From an uncultured Paracoccaceae bacterium (GTDB lineage: Bacteria; Pseudomonadota; Alphaproteobacteria; Rhodobacterales; Rhodobacteraceae), in assembly GCA_947495795.1 (NCBI GenBank), contig CANMAI010000018.1, positions 1 through 60,036 of the forward strand: a DNA stretch of 60,036 nt. Direction: 5' to 3'. The notes beneath the pieces are model-generated. The model had not been told where the DNA came from and did no database searches. It saw only the letters and a list, made by a program, of their open reading frames with translations. Shown here piece by piece: positions 8,479-16,898 of this stretch. Position numbers and translations under genes: made by a program. Every line of letters starts with the position of its first letter. Positions within the stretch are counted from its first letter, which is position 1.

Positions 8479-10154
8479 CCTGCGCGACGCTCTCTCCGGT
8501 GCCCGAAGCGGCGCGGTACCGCAGGTCTCCTGACGAGGTGATGCGGCTGGAGCGGCTTGGCGTCAGTCACCCGACACGGTTGTCATTTCTGCGCATCCTG
8601 TTGCGACGCATGAGGCAAGAAGGGTGGGTGTTTTCCCGGCCTGTTTTCGACCTGAATGCAAAGGGTGTCGGACGCGCGGTGTATTGCGCGAAAGGGCCTG
8701 ACCGCACCTATAGTCTTGTGGCCTTTGGACATCATCTTTCGCCGGATATGCGGTCTGATCGTGTGATCGCGACGGCTTGGGATGCGACGTTCTGCTTGTT
8801 TGACGGGGTGCCGAATGACGCCGATCTGGATCGTTTGGCCGCCAATGTTCCAGTTCAGGAGGCGGGGCGCGTCTCGTCATCGGAACTGACGCTGAGCCGC
8901 GCGAACAAGTCGGTTCGCCTGTTCGAACATGTGGTCGAGGCCCTCTCGAACGGTCGCCAACCCGACGCAGATGCGCTTGCGACGACTGGCTATCTGATGC
9001 GCACAACGGCTGTTTACGGATCGGGCAAGTTTGGCGCGGCGTCCCATGCCAGCATTTCGGATCGTCCGGAAGTCTCTGCGCCATTTCAGGCCGAAATGCT
9101 GACGGTTTGGCTGATCCGAACATTCACTGTTGATCTGGTCGAACATATCGCGCGCGGGATTGGTGGGGAGAAGGCTGTCGCCCTTGACCCGGAATTGAAG
9201 CGTACCCTTGGTGTGGGGAATTCGACCGGCCTGGGAATGGCGCCATTTTTGGTGCGGCACCCGGTACTGCTCAATAACTGGATGATGGTTCGCGAAGAAG
9301 CCTTGGCGCGTGTCCGCGCGCAAAGGGAGGTTGGAGCGGCCGCGCGAGACGGTTTTCTGGCGGCCCTTCATGCAGCCCGGGACAACGCGGAAAAATGGCA
9401 AAGCGATCATCCTGTGCAAGTGGACCGGCTTTCCGATCTGAGAGAGGGGCTTGCGGCGATAGCTGTTTATGTCGCGCAGGATTGGGAATACCGCGACCCT
9501 CATCCTTGGGACGCGCTTTGGTTGTGGGGGGCAGAAAACCTTCCAGGGGAAGCGCAGGAGGCATTGCTGGCCCTGATGCTTGAGCCGCATGGCGCGCTGA
9601 TCGATGGGTTGGCGGAGTGTTTACAAGCCGATGAAGCAAGCGTCTTTGCAATCGACGGCGCAATGACCGTTGGCGAGATGAAAGAGATACTTGCTGAAAA
9701 CTATGCGTGGGCCCTGCGACCCGACTACAATGATCAATCGGCTTGCGCACGGTTTTGGTACATATCCGAGGACAAGCTGGAGCCCCGTTTGGGGGAACGC
9801 TTCGACGAACCCGGTGGCGAGCTTGAATTGCCACTGGACATAGGCAGGCGGGCCGCTGCCCTTTGGAAGGTTGCCCAGACCCGCGCTGACAATGAACCGA
9901 TCGCCCGGCTTTTGTTGGCTGACCCGTCACAGCGCACGATGGTCCGCCGGGTGCAGATGACCATGTCACGTCCGTTTGCCGAGATCCGGGACAATCTGAT
10001 TTCGTCTGATCTGCTCCCCATTGATATGCTGCGCTGCAAACTGGCTTTCTTTGGGGCGTCCCGATTTGATCCGCGCTCGGACCGCTGGGTGCGCATCAAC
10101 CTCTTCCAGAACTGCCCGTATCCTGACGCGCTTGCTGAGGAAAGTGGGTTATGA
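8475..10154 (+). CDS. Uncharacterised 559-residue protein of the catabolic operon
   Basis: I do not recognise a named domain. The protein has no signal peptide and no clear membrane segment, so it should be cytoplasmic. Distinctive parts are an N-terminal basic region (TRLSFLRILLRRMRQEGW), a conserved-looking GVGRAVYCAKGPDRTYSLVAFGHHL, GYLMRTTAVYGSGKFGAAS, and a glycine-rich segment LGVGNSTGLGMAPFLVRHP near the middle, followed by a long helical half. Its start overlaps the dipeptidase-like gene by 4 bp and its stop overlaps the DUF3726 gene by 4 bp, so it is made in step with both. The tight coupling with DUF3726 suggests two subunits of one enzyme. That is inference. Confidence 0.75.
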   Translation: MTCATLSPVPEAARYRRSPDEVMRLERLGVSHPTRLSFLRILLRRMRQEGWVFSRPVFDLNAKGVGRAVYCAKGPDRTYSLVAFGHHLSPDMRSDRVIATAWDATFCLFDGVPNDADLDRLAANVPVQEAGRVSSSELTLSRANKSVRLFEHVVEALSNGRQPDADALATTGYLMRTTAVYGSGKFGAASHASISDRPEVSAPFQAEMLTVWLIRTFTVDLVEHIARGIGGEKAVALDPELKRTLGVGNSTGLGMAPFLVRHPVLLNNWMMVREEALARVRAQREVGAAARDGFLAALHAARDNAEKWQSDHPVQVDRLSDLREGLAAIAVYVAQDWEYRDPHPWDALWLWGAENLPGEAQEALLALMLEPHGALIDGLAECLQADEASVFAIDGAMTVGEMKEILAENYAWALRPDYNDQSACARFWYISEDKLEPRLGERFDEPGGELELPLDIGRRAAALWKVAQTRADNEPIARLLLADPSQRTMVRRVQMTMSRPFAEIRDNLISSDLLPIDMLRCKLAFFGASRFDPRSDRWVRINLFQNCPYPDALAEESGL

Positions 10155-10837
10155 TGATGGACAAATTCGACATTCAGATCGGGGCAGTCAGTGCCGATGA
10201 TGTCGTTCTGTCTTTGCCCGAGGTTGACGCGCTTTGCACCCGCGCGGCGCGCGGTGCTGGGTATTCGTGGGGCGTATCAGAGGAATGCGGGCATGCTGCG
10301 GCCTGGCTCGCGTCGCATGGATTTGACTGGGCACCTGTCCTGATCCGTCGCCTGAACGGAGATCGGGGCGCGGACGTGGCGCCTGCGCCAGGTGAGTGGA
10401 AAGCTGACGGGCCGGTATGCTCACTTTATGCTGGCACCACGCTCGCGGATTTCGCGACGTTGCGCGAAGGTCTTGGCCCCGCTGGCGTCGCGATTGGCGT
10501 CATTCTTGATCCACTCTTCATTTTGCCGTTTGCGTCGCGGGCTGCAAAACTCGCCGGGTTTTCCATTTGTTGCTCCCTGAATGACAGACCGTGGGTCGCG
10601 CTATCAGCCCAATCAGTTGCGGAGATCGAGCCAGGGCTTAACGGAACTGCAATGTCGAGGTTTGAGCTGCGCGCCACCCAAGATGCGCCGGACCCAAATT
10701 CAGCACAGGTTCAAACCACAACGGTCGTCTCGAACGACGATTATGCGCAATTGAGCGCGATCGCTTTGCGAATGACTGTCCCGGCGACAGCCGCGTCAGA
10801 GGCGCGCGCTGGTGGCACCGGTTCCGACAATGACTGA
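10151..10837 (+). CDS. DUF3726-domain protein
   Basis: The 228-residue soluble protein matches the DUF3726 pattern near residues 20-60: LPEVDALCTRAARGAGYSWG, then VSEECGHAAAWLASHGFDW. No function is established for the domain. The conserved GAGYSWG and downstream cysteine (SEEC) could form an active or metal site, but that is a guess. The gene overlaps the 559-residue gene by 4 bp; 82 bp separate it from the ABC transporter binding-protein gene. In this operon it stands between degradation enzymes and uptake genes, so a role in the first breakdown step of the imported compound is plausible. Confidence 0.75.
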   Translation: MMMDKFDIQIGAVSADDVVLSLPEVDALCTRAARGAGYSWGVSEECGHAAAWLASHGFDWAPVLIRRLNGDRGADVAPAPGEWKADGPVCSLYAGTTLADFATLREGLGPAGVAIGVILDPLFILPFASRAAKLAGFSICCSLNDRPWVALSAQSVAEIEPGLNGTAMSRFELRATQDAPDPNSAQVQTTTVVSNDDYAQLSAIALRMTVPATAASEARAGGTGSDND

Positions 10838-10919
10838 CGAAAGCACAATGAAACCAATGGCCTTGCGTCATCCAAAAGAGGGCGAAAACCGCTCTAACCT
10901 TTACCAACAGGAGAAGAAA

Positions 10920-11885
10920 ATGAAGAGATTTGCATTGGCGGCAGCATTTGCTGCCTTGATGGCCCCGGGGGTCGCGTTGGCGGATGAATGCGGCGACGTT
11001 TCCGTCGCTGAAATGAACTGGGCATCAGGCGCGATCATTACAAAGATCACGGAGTTTCTGATGGTTCAGGGCTATGGCTGCAACGTCACGCTGGTTCCTT
11101 CGGCAACGACAACTGCGGTCGCATCCCTTGCGGAGAAAAACGAACCGGACGTTGTGCCGGAGCTGTGGGTCAATTCCGCACCTCTGTTCCTGGAACTGGA
11201 AGCCCAAGGCAAAGCGCAGATCGCGACAAACGTCTTCTCGGACGGGGGCGTTGAGAACTGGTATGTGCCTGACTACCTCGTGGAAGCGCATCCGGAACTG
11301 GCCACCATTGACGGGATCCTGGCGAACCCCGAATTGGTTGGCGGCCGTTTCCACAACTGCCCTGACGGCTGGGGTTGCCGGACTGCGAATGACAACCTTG
11401 TTCAGGCCTTCGATTTTGAAGGCAAAGGCATGGAAGTTTTCAATCACGGGTCCGGTGAAACACTGGCCGCCGCAATGGCATCAGCCTACGAAGCAAAAGA
11501 GCCGTTCTTTGGGTATCAATATGGTCCTTCAGCGGTGCTGGGGCGGTATAACATGGTGGCCGTCGACATGGGGCCCCATGATGCAGACATCCATGCCTGC
11601 AACCAAACGACGGATTGTGCGACACCCGGCATCTCTTCGTACCCCGCTGCGCCTGTTCTGACAGTCGTGACGACGGACTTCGCCAAGAACAATCCCGAGG
11701 TCTATAAACTGGTGCAGAACATCAGCTTCTCCTCGACAGACGTCAGCCAGTTGCTTGCGTGGCAGGAAGAAAATAGCGCGTCTTACGAAGAAGCCGCTGT
11801 CTACTTCCTTACCCAAAACAAGGACACCTGGATGGGGTGGCTGAATGAAGACGCCGCAGCAAAGCTGAGTGCCATCTTCCAATAA
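10920..11885 (+). CDS. Glycine betaine/proline-type ABC transporter substrate-binding protein
   Basis: The start is the ATG at 10920, preceded by CAGGAGAAGAA and opening a clean Sec signal peptide (residues 1-21, ending ALA before DECGDV). An earlier in-frame ATG at 10812 overlaps DUF3726 and lacks this support. The 300-residue mature protein is of the OpuAC/ProX class: VSVAEMNWASGAIITKITEFLM, PELWVNSAP and GWGCRTANDNLVQAF. It also has four to six cysteines (NCPDGWGC, HACNQTTDC) that may form periplasmic disulfides. Aromatic residues that box a trimethylammonium group in relatives are likely among the Trp/Tyr here, but I cannot assign them. It captures the substrate in the periplasm for the permease encoded next. 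Confidence 0.9.
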   Translation: MKRFALAAAFAALMAPGVALADECGDVSVAEMNWASGAIITKITEFLMVQGYGCNVTLVPSATTTAVASLAEKNEPDVVPELWVNSAPLFLELEAQGKAQIATNVFSDGGVENWYVPDYLVEAHPELATIDGILANPELVGGRFHNCPDGWGCRTANDNLVQAFDFEGKGMEVFNHGSGETLAAAMASAYEAKEPFFGYQYGPSAVLGRYNMVAVDMGPHDADIHACNQTTDCATPGISSYPAAPVLTVVTTDFAKNNPEVYKLVQNISFSSTDVSQLLAWQEENSASYEEAAVYFLTQNKDTWMGWLNEDAAAKLSAIFQ

Positions 11886-11898
11886 ACCAACAAATGGC

Positions 11899-11928
11899 AA
11901 GGCGGCTCCCTTGGGGGTCGCCCGCCTT
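11899..11928 (+). promoter_or_regulatory. Intercistronic hairpin between binding-protein and permease genes
   Basis: AAGGCGG at 11899-11905 pairs with CCGCCTT at 11922-11928, with further partial pairing inside. It lies just after the binding-protein stop, before the permease start at 11948, and is not followed by a T-run. Such structures commonly protect the upstream mRNA so that the binding protein is made in excess over the membrane subunits. The function here is inferred. Confidence 0.5.
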
Positions 11929-11947
11929 ATTCCGATGGCGGTGTAAA

Positions 11948-13012
11948 ATGGCAACCTACGATTTCATCTTTGATCGGCTGGGCCTAAGGGACTGGTGCGG
12001 AACCCGGGAAACCGGAGATGCGCCCATGACAATGGCGGAGCTTCTGGCGGGCGGAAAGAATGCAGGCTCTGACGCCGATACGGGTTTCAGCTTCGCCGAC
12101 ATCTGGAATTTTCCGCCACCTTCCCTTGATCATCTGAATGAAGCTTGTCCGGCCATTGCGCGCACCCGGGACATGACCGAAGCTGTCGAGGCCAGCTTCA
12201 TTGCTGCCAAAGACCCGCTCAATGTCGTTTTGGACCCGATGACCCAGCCTTTGAGCTGGCTTCTTGACGGTGCGCTGGCACTCGCCGAGGCCACGCCATG
12301 GTGGTTGACGATCATCGTACTCTCGCTGGTTGTTTATTGGGCGTCAAAGTCTTGGAAACTCGTTTCTCGTGTTGCCGCCACCCTGTTTTTTCTGGCTGTC
12401 ATCGACCACTTCGGTTTTGCAATGCAGACCCTTTCGATCATCTTTGTCTGCGCAGTCTTGTGCGTCCTCTTTGGCGTGCCGATAGGCATTGCGATGTCGC
12501 GAAGTGACAGGCTGCAAAGGTTCATCACTCCGATCCTGGACATGCTGCAAACGTTGCCGACATTTGTCTATCTGATCCCGCTGATATTCCTGTTCTCGGT
12601 GACTGAATCGAAGCTCTACGGTATCGCGATTATCCTATACGCAATTGTGCCGGTCATTCGTCTGACTGATCTCGGCATTCGATTGGTCGACCGGGAGGTC
12701 ATTGAGGCGGCGGATGCTTTTGGCATGACGAAGCGTCAAAAGCTTTATGGGGTACAGATCCCATTGGCTTTGCCAAACATCATGGCAGGTGTGAACCAGA
12801 CAATCATGATGGCCCTCGCATTGGTGGTCATCGCGTCACTCGTCTCCGCGCCCGGTCTTGGTGTTCTGGTCCTGCGCGGTATCCGGAACCTTGAGCTTGG
12901 CGTGGGCTTGATTGCGGGGTTGGGTATTGTCCTGATCGCAATCATGCTGGACCGCGTGACCAAGGCTGCGCTTGCGCGTGTGAACGCGGCCAATTCTGTA
13001 CCACGGCACTGA
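11948..13012 (+). CDS. Betaine/proline-type ABC transporter permease (ProW/OpuAB-like)
   Basis: The 354-residue inner-membrane protein has a roughly 100-residue N-terminal extension with one amphipathic part, then about six transmembrane segments from residue 118 on. The EAA coupling loop (EAADAFGMTKRQKLYGVQIP) is at about 253-272. I prefer the ATG at 11948 over the in-frame ATG at 11894, because the latter would place the intercistronic hairpin inside the coding region. The long N-terminal extension is typical of ProW. It forms the channel with the binding protein upstream and the ATPase downstream (8-bp gap). Confidence 0.9.
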   Translation: MATYDFIFDRLGLRDWCGTRETGDAPMTMAELLAGGKNAGSDADTGFSFADIWNFPPPSLDHLNEACPAIARTRDMTEAVEASFIAAKDPLNVVLDPMTQPLSWLLDGALALAEATPWWLTIIVLSLVVYWASKSWKLVSRVAATLFFLAVIDHFGFAMQTLSIIFVCAVLCVLFGVPIGIAMSRSDRLQRFITPILDMLQTLPTFVYLIPLIFLFSVTESKLYGIAIILYAIVPVIRLTDLGIRLVDREVIEAADAFGMTKRQKLYGVQIPLALPNIMAGVNQTIMMALALVVIASLVSAPGLGVLVLRGIRNLELGVGLIAGLGIVLIAIMLDRVTKAALARVNAANSVPRH

Positions 13013-13020
13013 CGGACGAG

Positions 13021-14082
13021 ATGATGAACAAGGAAACAAGCATCTCCGTCCGCAAGCTGTACAAGATTTTCGGCGCGCGCCCGGAACAGGCTTTGGAACA
13101 TGTTCGGGCTGGCGCGAACAAGCCGGATCTTCTGGCACAGCACGGTCACGTGCTTGGTCTTCAGGATATCAACGTCGATATGCAAAGCGGCGAAATCACG
13201 GTTATCATGGGCCTGTCCGGGTCGGGGAAATCGACACTGATCCGCCATTTCAATAGGTTGATCGAACCCACATCCGGTGAAATCATCATCGATGGTGAGA
13301 ACGTACTTAACCATGATGAAGACCGGTTGCGCGAGATGCGGCGCACAAAGATGTCGATGGTCTTTCAACACTTCGCGCTCTTGCCTCACCGCTCCGTTCT
13401 TGAAAACGCCGGGATGGCCCAAGCCGTACGCGGAATTACCAGAAGCGAATACGAAAAAGATGCGAAAACGTGGTTGGAGCGTGTCGGGCTCGGCGGGCAG
13501 GGGCATCAATACCCCCATCAGCTTTCCGGTGGCATGCAGCAGCGTGTCGGTATAGCGCGGGCTTTGACGTCAAATGCCCCGATCATGCTCATGGACGAGG
13601 CATTTTCGGCGCTCGACCCCCTTATTCGCACCGATATGCAAGACTTGCTGCTGGAGCTTCAGAAAGAGCTGCACAAGACAATTGTGTTCATCAGCCACGA
13701 TCTGGATGAGGCCATGAAGCTGGCCGATCACCTTGTGATCCTGAAGGATGGAGCGGTGGTGCAACAAGGCGAGCCGCAGGACATCCTCCTTCACCCCAAT
13801 GACCCCTACATCGTTGACTTTATCAGCGACATCAACCGTGCGCGCGTGTTGCGCGCCCGATCAATTATGCGGGCGGGCAGCGACGCTTTCGATGTTGCCG
13901 GAGAAGTAGATGCGGATGCGACCTTGGAATCCGTTTTGGCGCAGGCAAGAGGGAACACGAGAAGTGTGTTCCATGTCATGAAGGACGGCGAGAAAATCGG
14001 ATCATTGACGATGCCCGATCTCGTGGCAGCTCTGGTTCCGTCGGAAGCGTCGGAAGGCGGTATCCGAAGCGGCGCGGCCTAG
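13021..14082 (+). CDS. Betaine/proline-type ABC transporter ATPase (ProV/OpuAA-like)
   Basis: The 353-residue ATPase has Walker A GLSGSGKST (64-72), the signature LSGGMQQR (168-175), Walker B IMLMDEAFSALD (188-199) and the switch histidine in FISHD. About 80 residues follow the ATPase core and resemble the CBS-type regulatory tail of ProV/OpuAA, shorter than in the E. coli protein. That tail often senses ionic strength or cyclic di-AMP, but nothing here proves it. It is the last gene of the LysR-linked operon; no clear terminator follows before the IS481 relic 57 bp downstream. Confidence 0.92.
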   Translation: MMNKETSISVRKLYKIFGARPEQALEHVRAGANKPDLLAQHGHVLGLQDINVDMQSGEITVIMGLSGSGKSTLIRHFNRLIEPTSGEIIIDGENVLNHDEDRLREMRRTKMSMVFQHFALLPHRSVLENAGMAQAVRGITRSEYEKDAKTWLERVGLGGQGHQYPHQLSGGMQQRVGIARALTSNAPIMLMDEAFSALDPLIRTDMQDLLLELQKELHKTIVFISHDLDEAMKLADHLVILKDGAVVQQGEPQDILLHPNDPYIVDFISDINRARVLRARSIMRAGSDAFDVAGEVDADATLESVLAQARGNTRSVFHVMKDGEKIGSLTMPDLVAALVPSEASEGGIRSGAA

Positions 14083-14139
14083 GTATTTGATCCCCCGATT
14101 TGATGGTGTGATCCTTTCGTTGGAATGGAAGGAAACGTT

Positions 14140-15072
14140 ATGGGACAAGTTCGTCATGGGAGCGCCACGATTACGCACGCTGTCAGAGCAGCAATACAGC
14201 TATCGCGGGCTTTGATCGCGGCGCTTAGTAAGGAACTTGGGATCAACCCGAAGACTGTTGCCAAGTAGCGAAAGCACGAGACTGTTGAGGATCGCAAAAC
14301 GGGGCCGAAATAGCCTCGTTCAACTGTTCCCAGCGAAGCGGAGGAGGCAATGGTCGTCGCGTTCCGTCGACATACTTTGCCGCCGCTGGATGATTGTCCC
14401 TATGCCCTTCAGCCGTCGATCCCGCACCTGACGCGGTCGGCATTGCATCGGTGCCTGATGTTGGGGGGATAAACCAAAGCGACTGCGGATTAAGCGGTAT
14501 CCAATAGGCTTCTTTCACATGGAGATCGCCGAGATCCAGACCGTTGAGGGTAAACTCAATCTATTCGTCGGCATTGATCGGACCAGCAAGTACGCCGTCA
14601 CTCAGCTTGTTGAAAAGGCCAATCGTAAGACAGCTTGGGAGTTCCCTGAACATCTGCTCGAAGCCGTACCCTATCAGATGCACACCATCTTGACCGACAA
14701 TGGCATTCAGTTCGCCGAGCAGCCAATGAACGGGAATACAATCTATTCTCGACCCATGCAGTTTGACATGATCTGTGAGGCCAGCGGGATAGAGCACCGG
14801 CTCACCAAGCCCGACCATCCTTGGAAGAACGGCCAAGTCGAGCGGATGAACCGCAAAACCAAGGACGCCACCGTCAAACGGTATCACTACGACGATCATG
14901 ATCAGCTGCCGGTGCACCTCACCAACTTCATGGCAGCCTACAATTTCGCCCGCAGGCTTAGGACATTCGGCGGCCTTACGAATACATCTGCAAAACCTGA
15001 ACTTCAGAGCCAGATCATTTCATCTTAAATCTGATCAACCAGATGCCGGGACTCAACAACTATGCCGCTTAG
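14140..15072 (+). pseudogene. IS481-type transposase, broken by stops and frameshifts
   Basis: Conceptual translation from ATG 14140 gives MGQVRHGSATITHAVRAAIQ, then INPKTVAK followed by a stop, and VAFRRHTLPPLDDCPYALQPS with further stops. A clean stretch from 14519 follows with FVGIDRTSKYAVTQLVEKAN, HTILTDNGIQFA, and HPWKNGQVERMNRKTKDATVKRYHYDD. These carry the second D and the E of the DDE catalytic triad. Near the end another frameshift leads to INQMPGLNNYAA and a TAG at 15070-15072. At least three inactivating changes are visible, so the element is an old relic. It marks the right edge of the accessory block, 81 bp from the stop of pyrC. Confidence 0.88.
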
Positions 15073-15152
15073 TCAACATTTATTTCAACTTAAGCAATGA
15101 CAGCTTCGTCCGGCACAGTAGGCACGATCTCTTTATGACACTCCTTGCGCCA

Positions 15153-16415
15153 TCAATCTGACTCGAAGACCGGTTTTCCGCTTACATAGGTGCGCGTGAC
15201 GCGGCCTTGCATGCGGGCGGTGTCGAAGGGCGTGTTCTTCGACTTGGAGCGGAGTTTGAAGCGGTCCAGGACGAAGGGGGTGTCGGGGTTGAAGAGGATG
15301 AGGTCTGCCGGGGCGCCGGGGCTCAGGCGGCCTGCGGGGAGCCGCAGGAGTTTCGCCGGGTTGAGGGAGAGGGCGCGGAAGAGTTGCGGCAGGGTGAGGT
15401 GGCCTGCGTGGACGAGGCGGAGGGAAGCGGGGAGCAGCGTTTCGAGGGCGACGGCGCCGGAGGCGGCTTCCTCGAAGGGGAGGCGTTTGCTCTCTTCGTC
15501 CTGAGGCGTGTGCATCGACGAGATGATGTCGATCAGGCCGGATGCGAGGGCCTCAACCGTGGCTATGCGGTCGTCTTCGCTGCGCAATGGCGGCTTGAGT
15601 TTGAAGAAGGTGCGGTAGTCATCCGTGTCGAAGGTGTTGAGCGTGAGGTGGTGGACGGAGGTGCCCGCCGTGACGGGGAGGCCTGCGGCCTTGGCGCGTT
15701 CCAGCGCGGGAAGAGCGCAGGCGGTGGTGATCTGGTCGGCGTGGTAGCGGCAGCCTGTCATCTCCACCAGTGCAAGATCGCGTTCGAGCCCGAGGCGTTC
15801 GGCTTGTGGCGAGACTGCTGGGAGACCGAGCTTGGTGGCGAAGGGGCCGGAGGTCATGGCTGCACCCTGGGAGAGGATGGGCTCCTGCGGGTGGGCGAGG
15901 ATCAGCGCGTCCAGGCCTTTGGCATAGGTGAGGGCGCGGAGGAAGACCTTGGTGTCGCGGATGGGGTGGTCGGTATCGGTGAAGGCGACGGCGCCGGCAT
16001 CTTTAAGGAAGCCGATCTCCGTCATCTCGCGGCCTTCGCGGCTCTTGGTCAGCGCCGCCATGGGGAGGACGTGGACGGGAGCGGCTTCGCGGGCACGGCG
16101 GTTGGCAAACTCCAGCATCTCGGGCGTGTCGGTGACGGGCGTGGTGTCGGGGCGCGTGACCATGGTGGTCACACCGCCTGCCGCAGCAGCCTGCCCGGCC
16201 GTCCGGTAGCTTTCCTTGTGCCGCTCCCCCGGTTCGCAGATCTTGACGCCGATATCGATGATGCCGGGCGCAAGATGCAGGCCACCGCAATCCTCCGCCC
16301 CTTTGGGAGGCGTGCCGGTGCCGATCTCTGTGATTGTCTCACCGAAGGTGATCCAGCCTTCGGTGACGCTATCTGTTTCCGGGTTAATCAGGCGGAGATT
16401 GGAGAGGGATTTCAT
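15153..16415 (-). CDS. pyrC: Dihydroorotase-like protein PyrC without HxH metal motif
   Basis: This is a 420-residue amidohydrolase of the class I dihydroorotase family (third step of pyrimidine synthesis). It shows the family frame: APGIIDIGVKICEPGERHKES, GGVTTMVTRPDTTPVTD, and SSMHTPQDEE near the active-site end. In catalytic enzymes the first motif is D-x-H-x-H; here it is D-I-G-V-K, so both zinc-binding histidines are replaced. Such copies next to pyrB occur in other proteobacteria and can act as a non-catalytic partner of aspartate carbamoyltransferase, with a second true dihydroorotase elsewhere. The pyrB gene lies 2.7 kb upstream on the same strand. Dihydroorotase activity is therefore doubtful. 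Confidence 0.85.
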   Translation of the reverse strand: MKSLSNLRLINPETDSVTEGWITFGETITEIGTGTPPKGAEDCGGLHLAPGIIDIGVKICEPGERHKESYRTAGQAAAAGGVTTMVTRPDTTPVTDTPEMLEFANRRAREAAPVHVLPMAALTKSREGREMTEIGFLKDAGAVAFTDTDHPIRDTKVFLRALTYAKGLDALILAHPQEPILSQGAAMTSGPFATKLGLPAVSPQAERLGLERDLALVEMTGCRYHADQITTACALPALERAKAAGLPVTAGTSVHHLTLNTFDTDDYRTFFKLKPPLRSEDDRIATVEALASGLIDIISSMHTPQDEESKRLPFEEAASGAVALETLLPASLRLVHAGHLTLPQLFRALSLNPAKLLRLPAGRLSPGAPADLILFNPDTPFVLDRFKLRSKSKNTPFDTARMQGRVTRTYVSGKPVFESD

Positions 16416-16416
16416 G

Positions 16417-16818
16417 TCAGATCAGAGCCAAGCTATCCGGGTCAAGCGCTCTCACCGGTGAATGGAAGGCGCGGCGCATGCTGTCGAGTTTCGAGAAGAG
16501 CCATCTGTGCTGATCTGGCCATTGTGCCTCATCTGATATTCTGACGCCCCGCCGCTCGACTGTAGCGCGCCCTCCGTCTCGGCCTTCCATATAGTCCCAA
16601 GTCAGCGAGAAACCGCAGGCCTCCTCGATGTCTGCGCGGGACTGCTCCAGAAACGTCAGGAAGCCTTTGGCGTCCGGGCCGATGCCGAGCGCTTCCGCCA
16701 GAAGTGCGAGATTTTCCGGAAGGGCGAGCCAGGGCGTGAAGTCCCTGGCTTCATCGGGCCAGATGCCACTGATATCCGGGATCCGTTTCAGGCTGCCGAG
16801 ATGGGTGTGCTGTGTCAT
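16417..16818 (-). CDS. DUF4268-like hypothetical protein
   Basis: This is a 133-residue soluble protein starting MTQHTHLGSLKRIPDI. The C-terminal half (WPDQHRWLFSKLDSMRRAF) fits the DUF4268 pattern, in which a W-P-x-Q-H-x-W-L segment precedes a helix. The frame stays open further upstream, but that part is low-complexity Pro/Arg sequence antisense to the GNAT gene, so I chose the internal ATG at 16818. Its stop lies directly before the pyrC start codon, so it may be co-transcribed with pyrC. Function unknown. Confidence 0.7.
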   Translation of the reverse strand: MTQHTHLGSLKRIPDISGIWPDEARDFTPWLALPENLALLAEALGIGPDAKGFLTFLEQSRADIEEACGFSLTWDYMEGRDGGRATVERRGVRISDEAQWPDQHRWLFSKLDSMRRAFHSPVRALDPDSLALI

Positions 16819-16898
16819 GCGTGCTTGCTGACAGATCGGGGCGGGGCGTGTCAATCGGGTCTCTGCGGATCGTCTTGCGGGGTGGTGGGCGGCGTGGC

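Noticed and set aside
10812-10919. Earlier start for the ABC binding-protein gene
   Set aside because: It would bury the signal peptide behind 36 hydrophilic residues; ATG 10920 has a good ribosome site and opens the signal peptide.
11894-11947. Earlier ATG for the permease gene
   Set aside because: The extra 18 codons are formed by the intercistronic hairpin and are Arg/Pro/Trp-rich; ATG 11948 is better placed.
14519-15028. Separate 169-residue transposase gene
   Set aside because: It is the surviving clean stretch of the longer IS481 relic; conserved sequence continues on both sides in other frames.
15207-16544. Plus-strand open frame of about 445 codons opposite pyrC
   Set aside because: Gly/Glu/Val-rich shadow of the pyrC codons without recognisable motifs.
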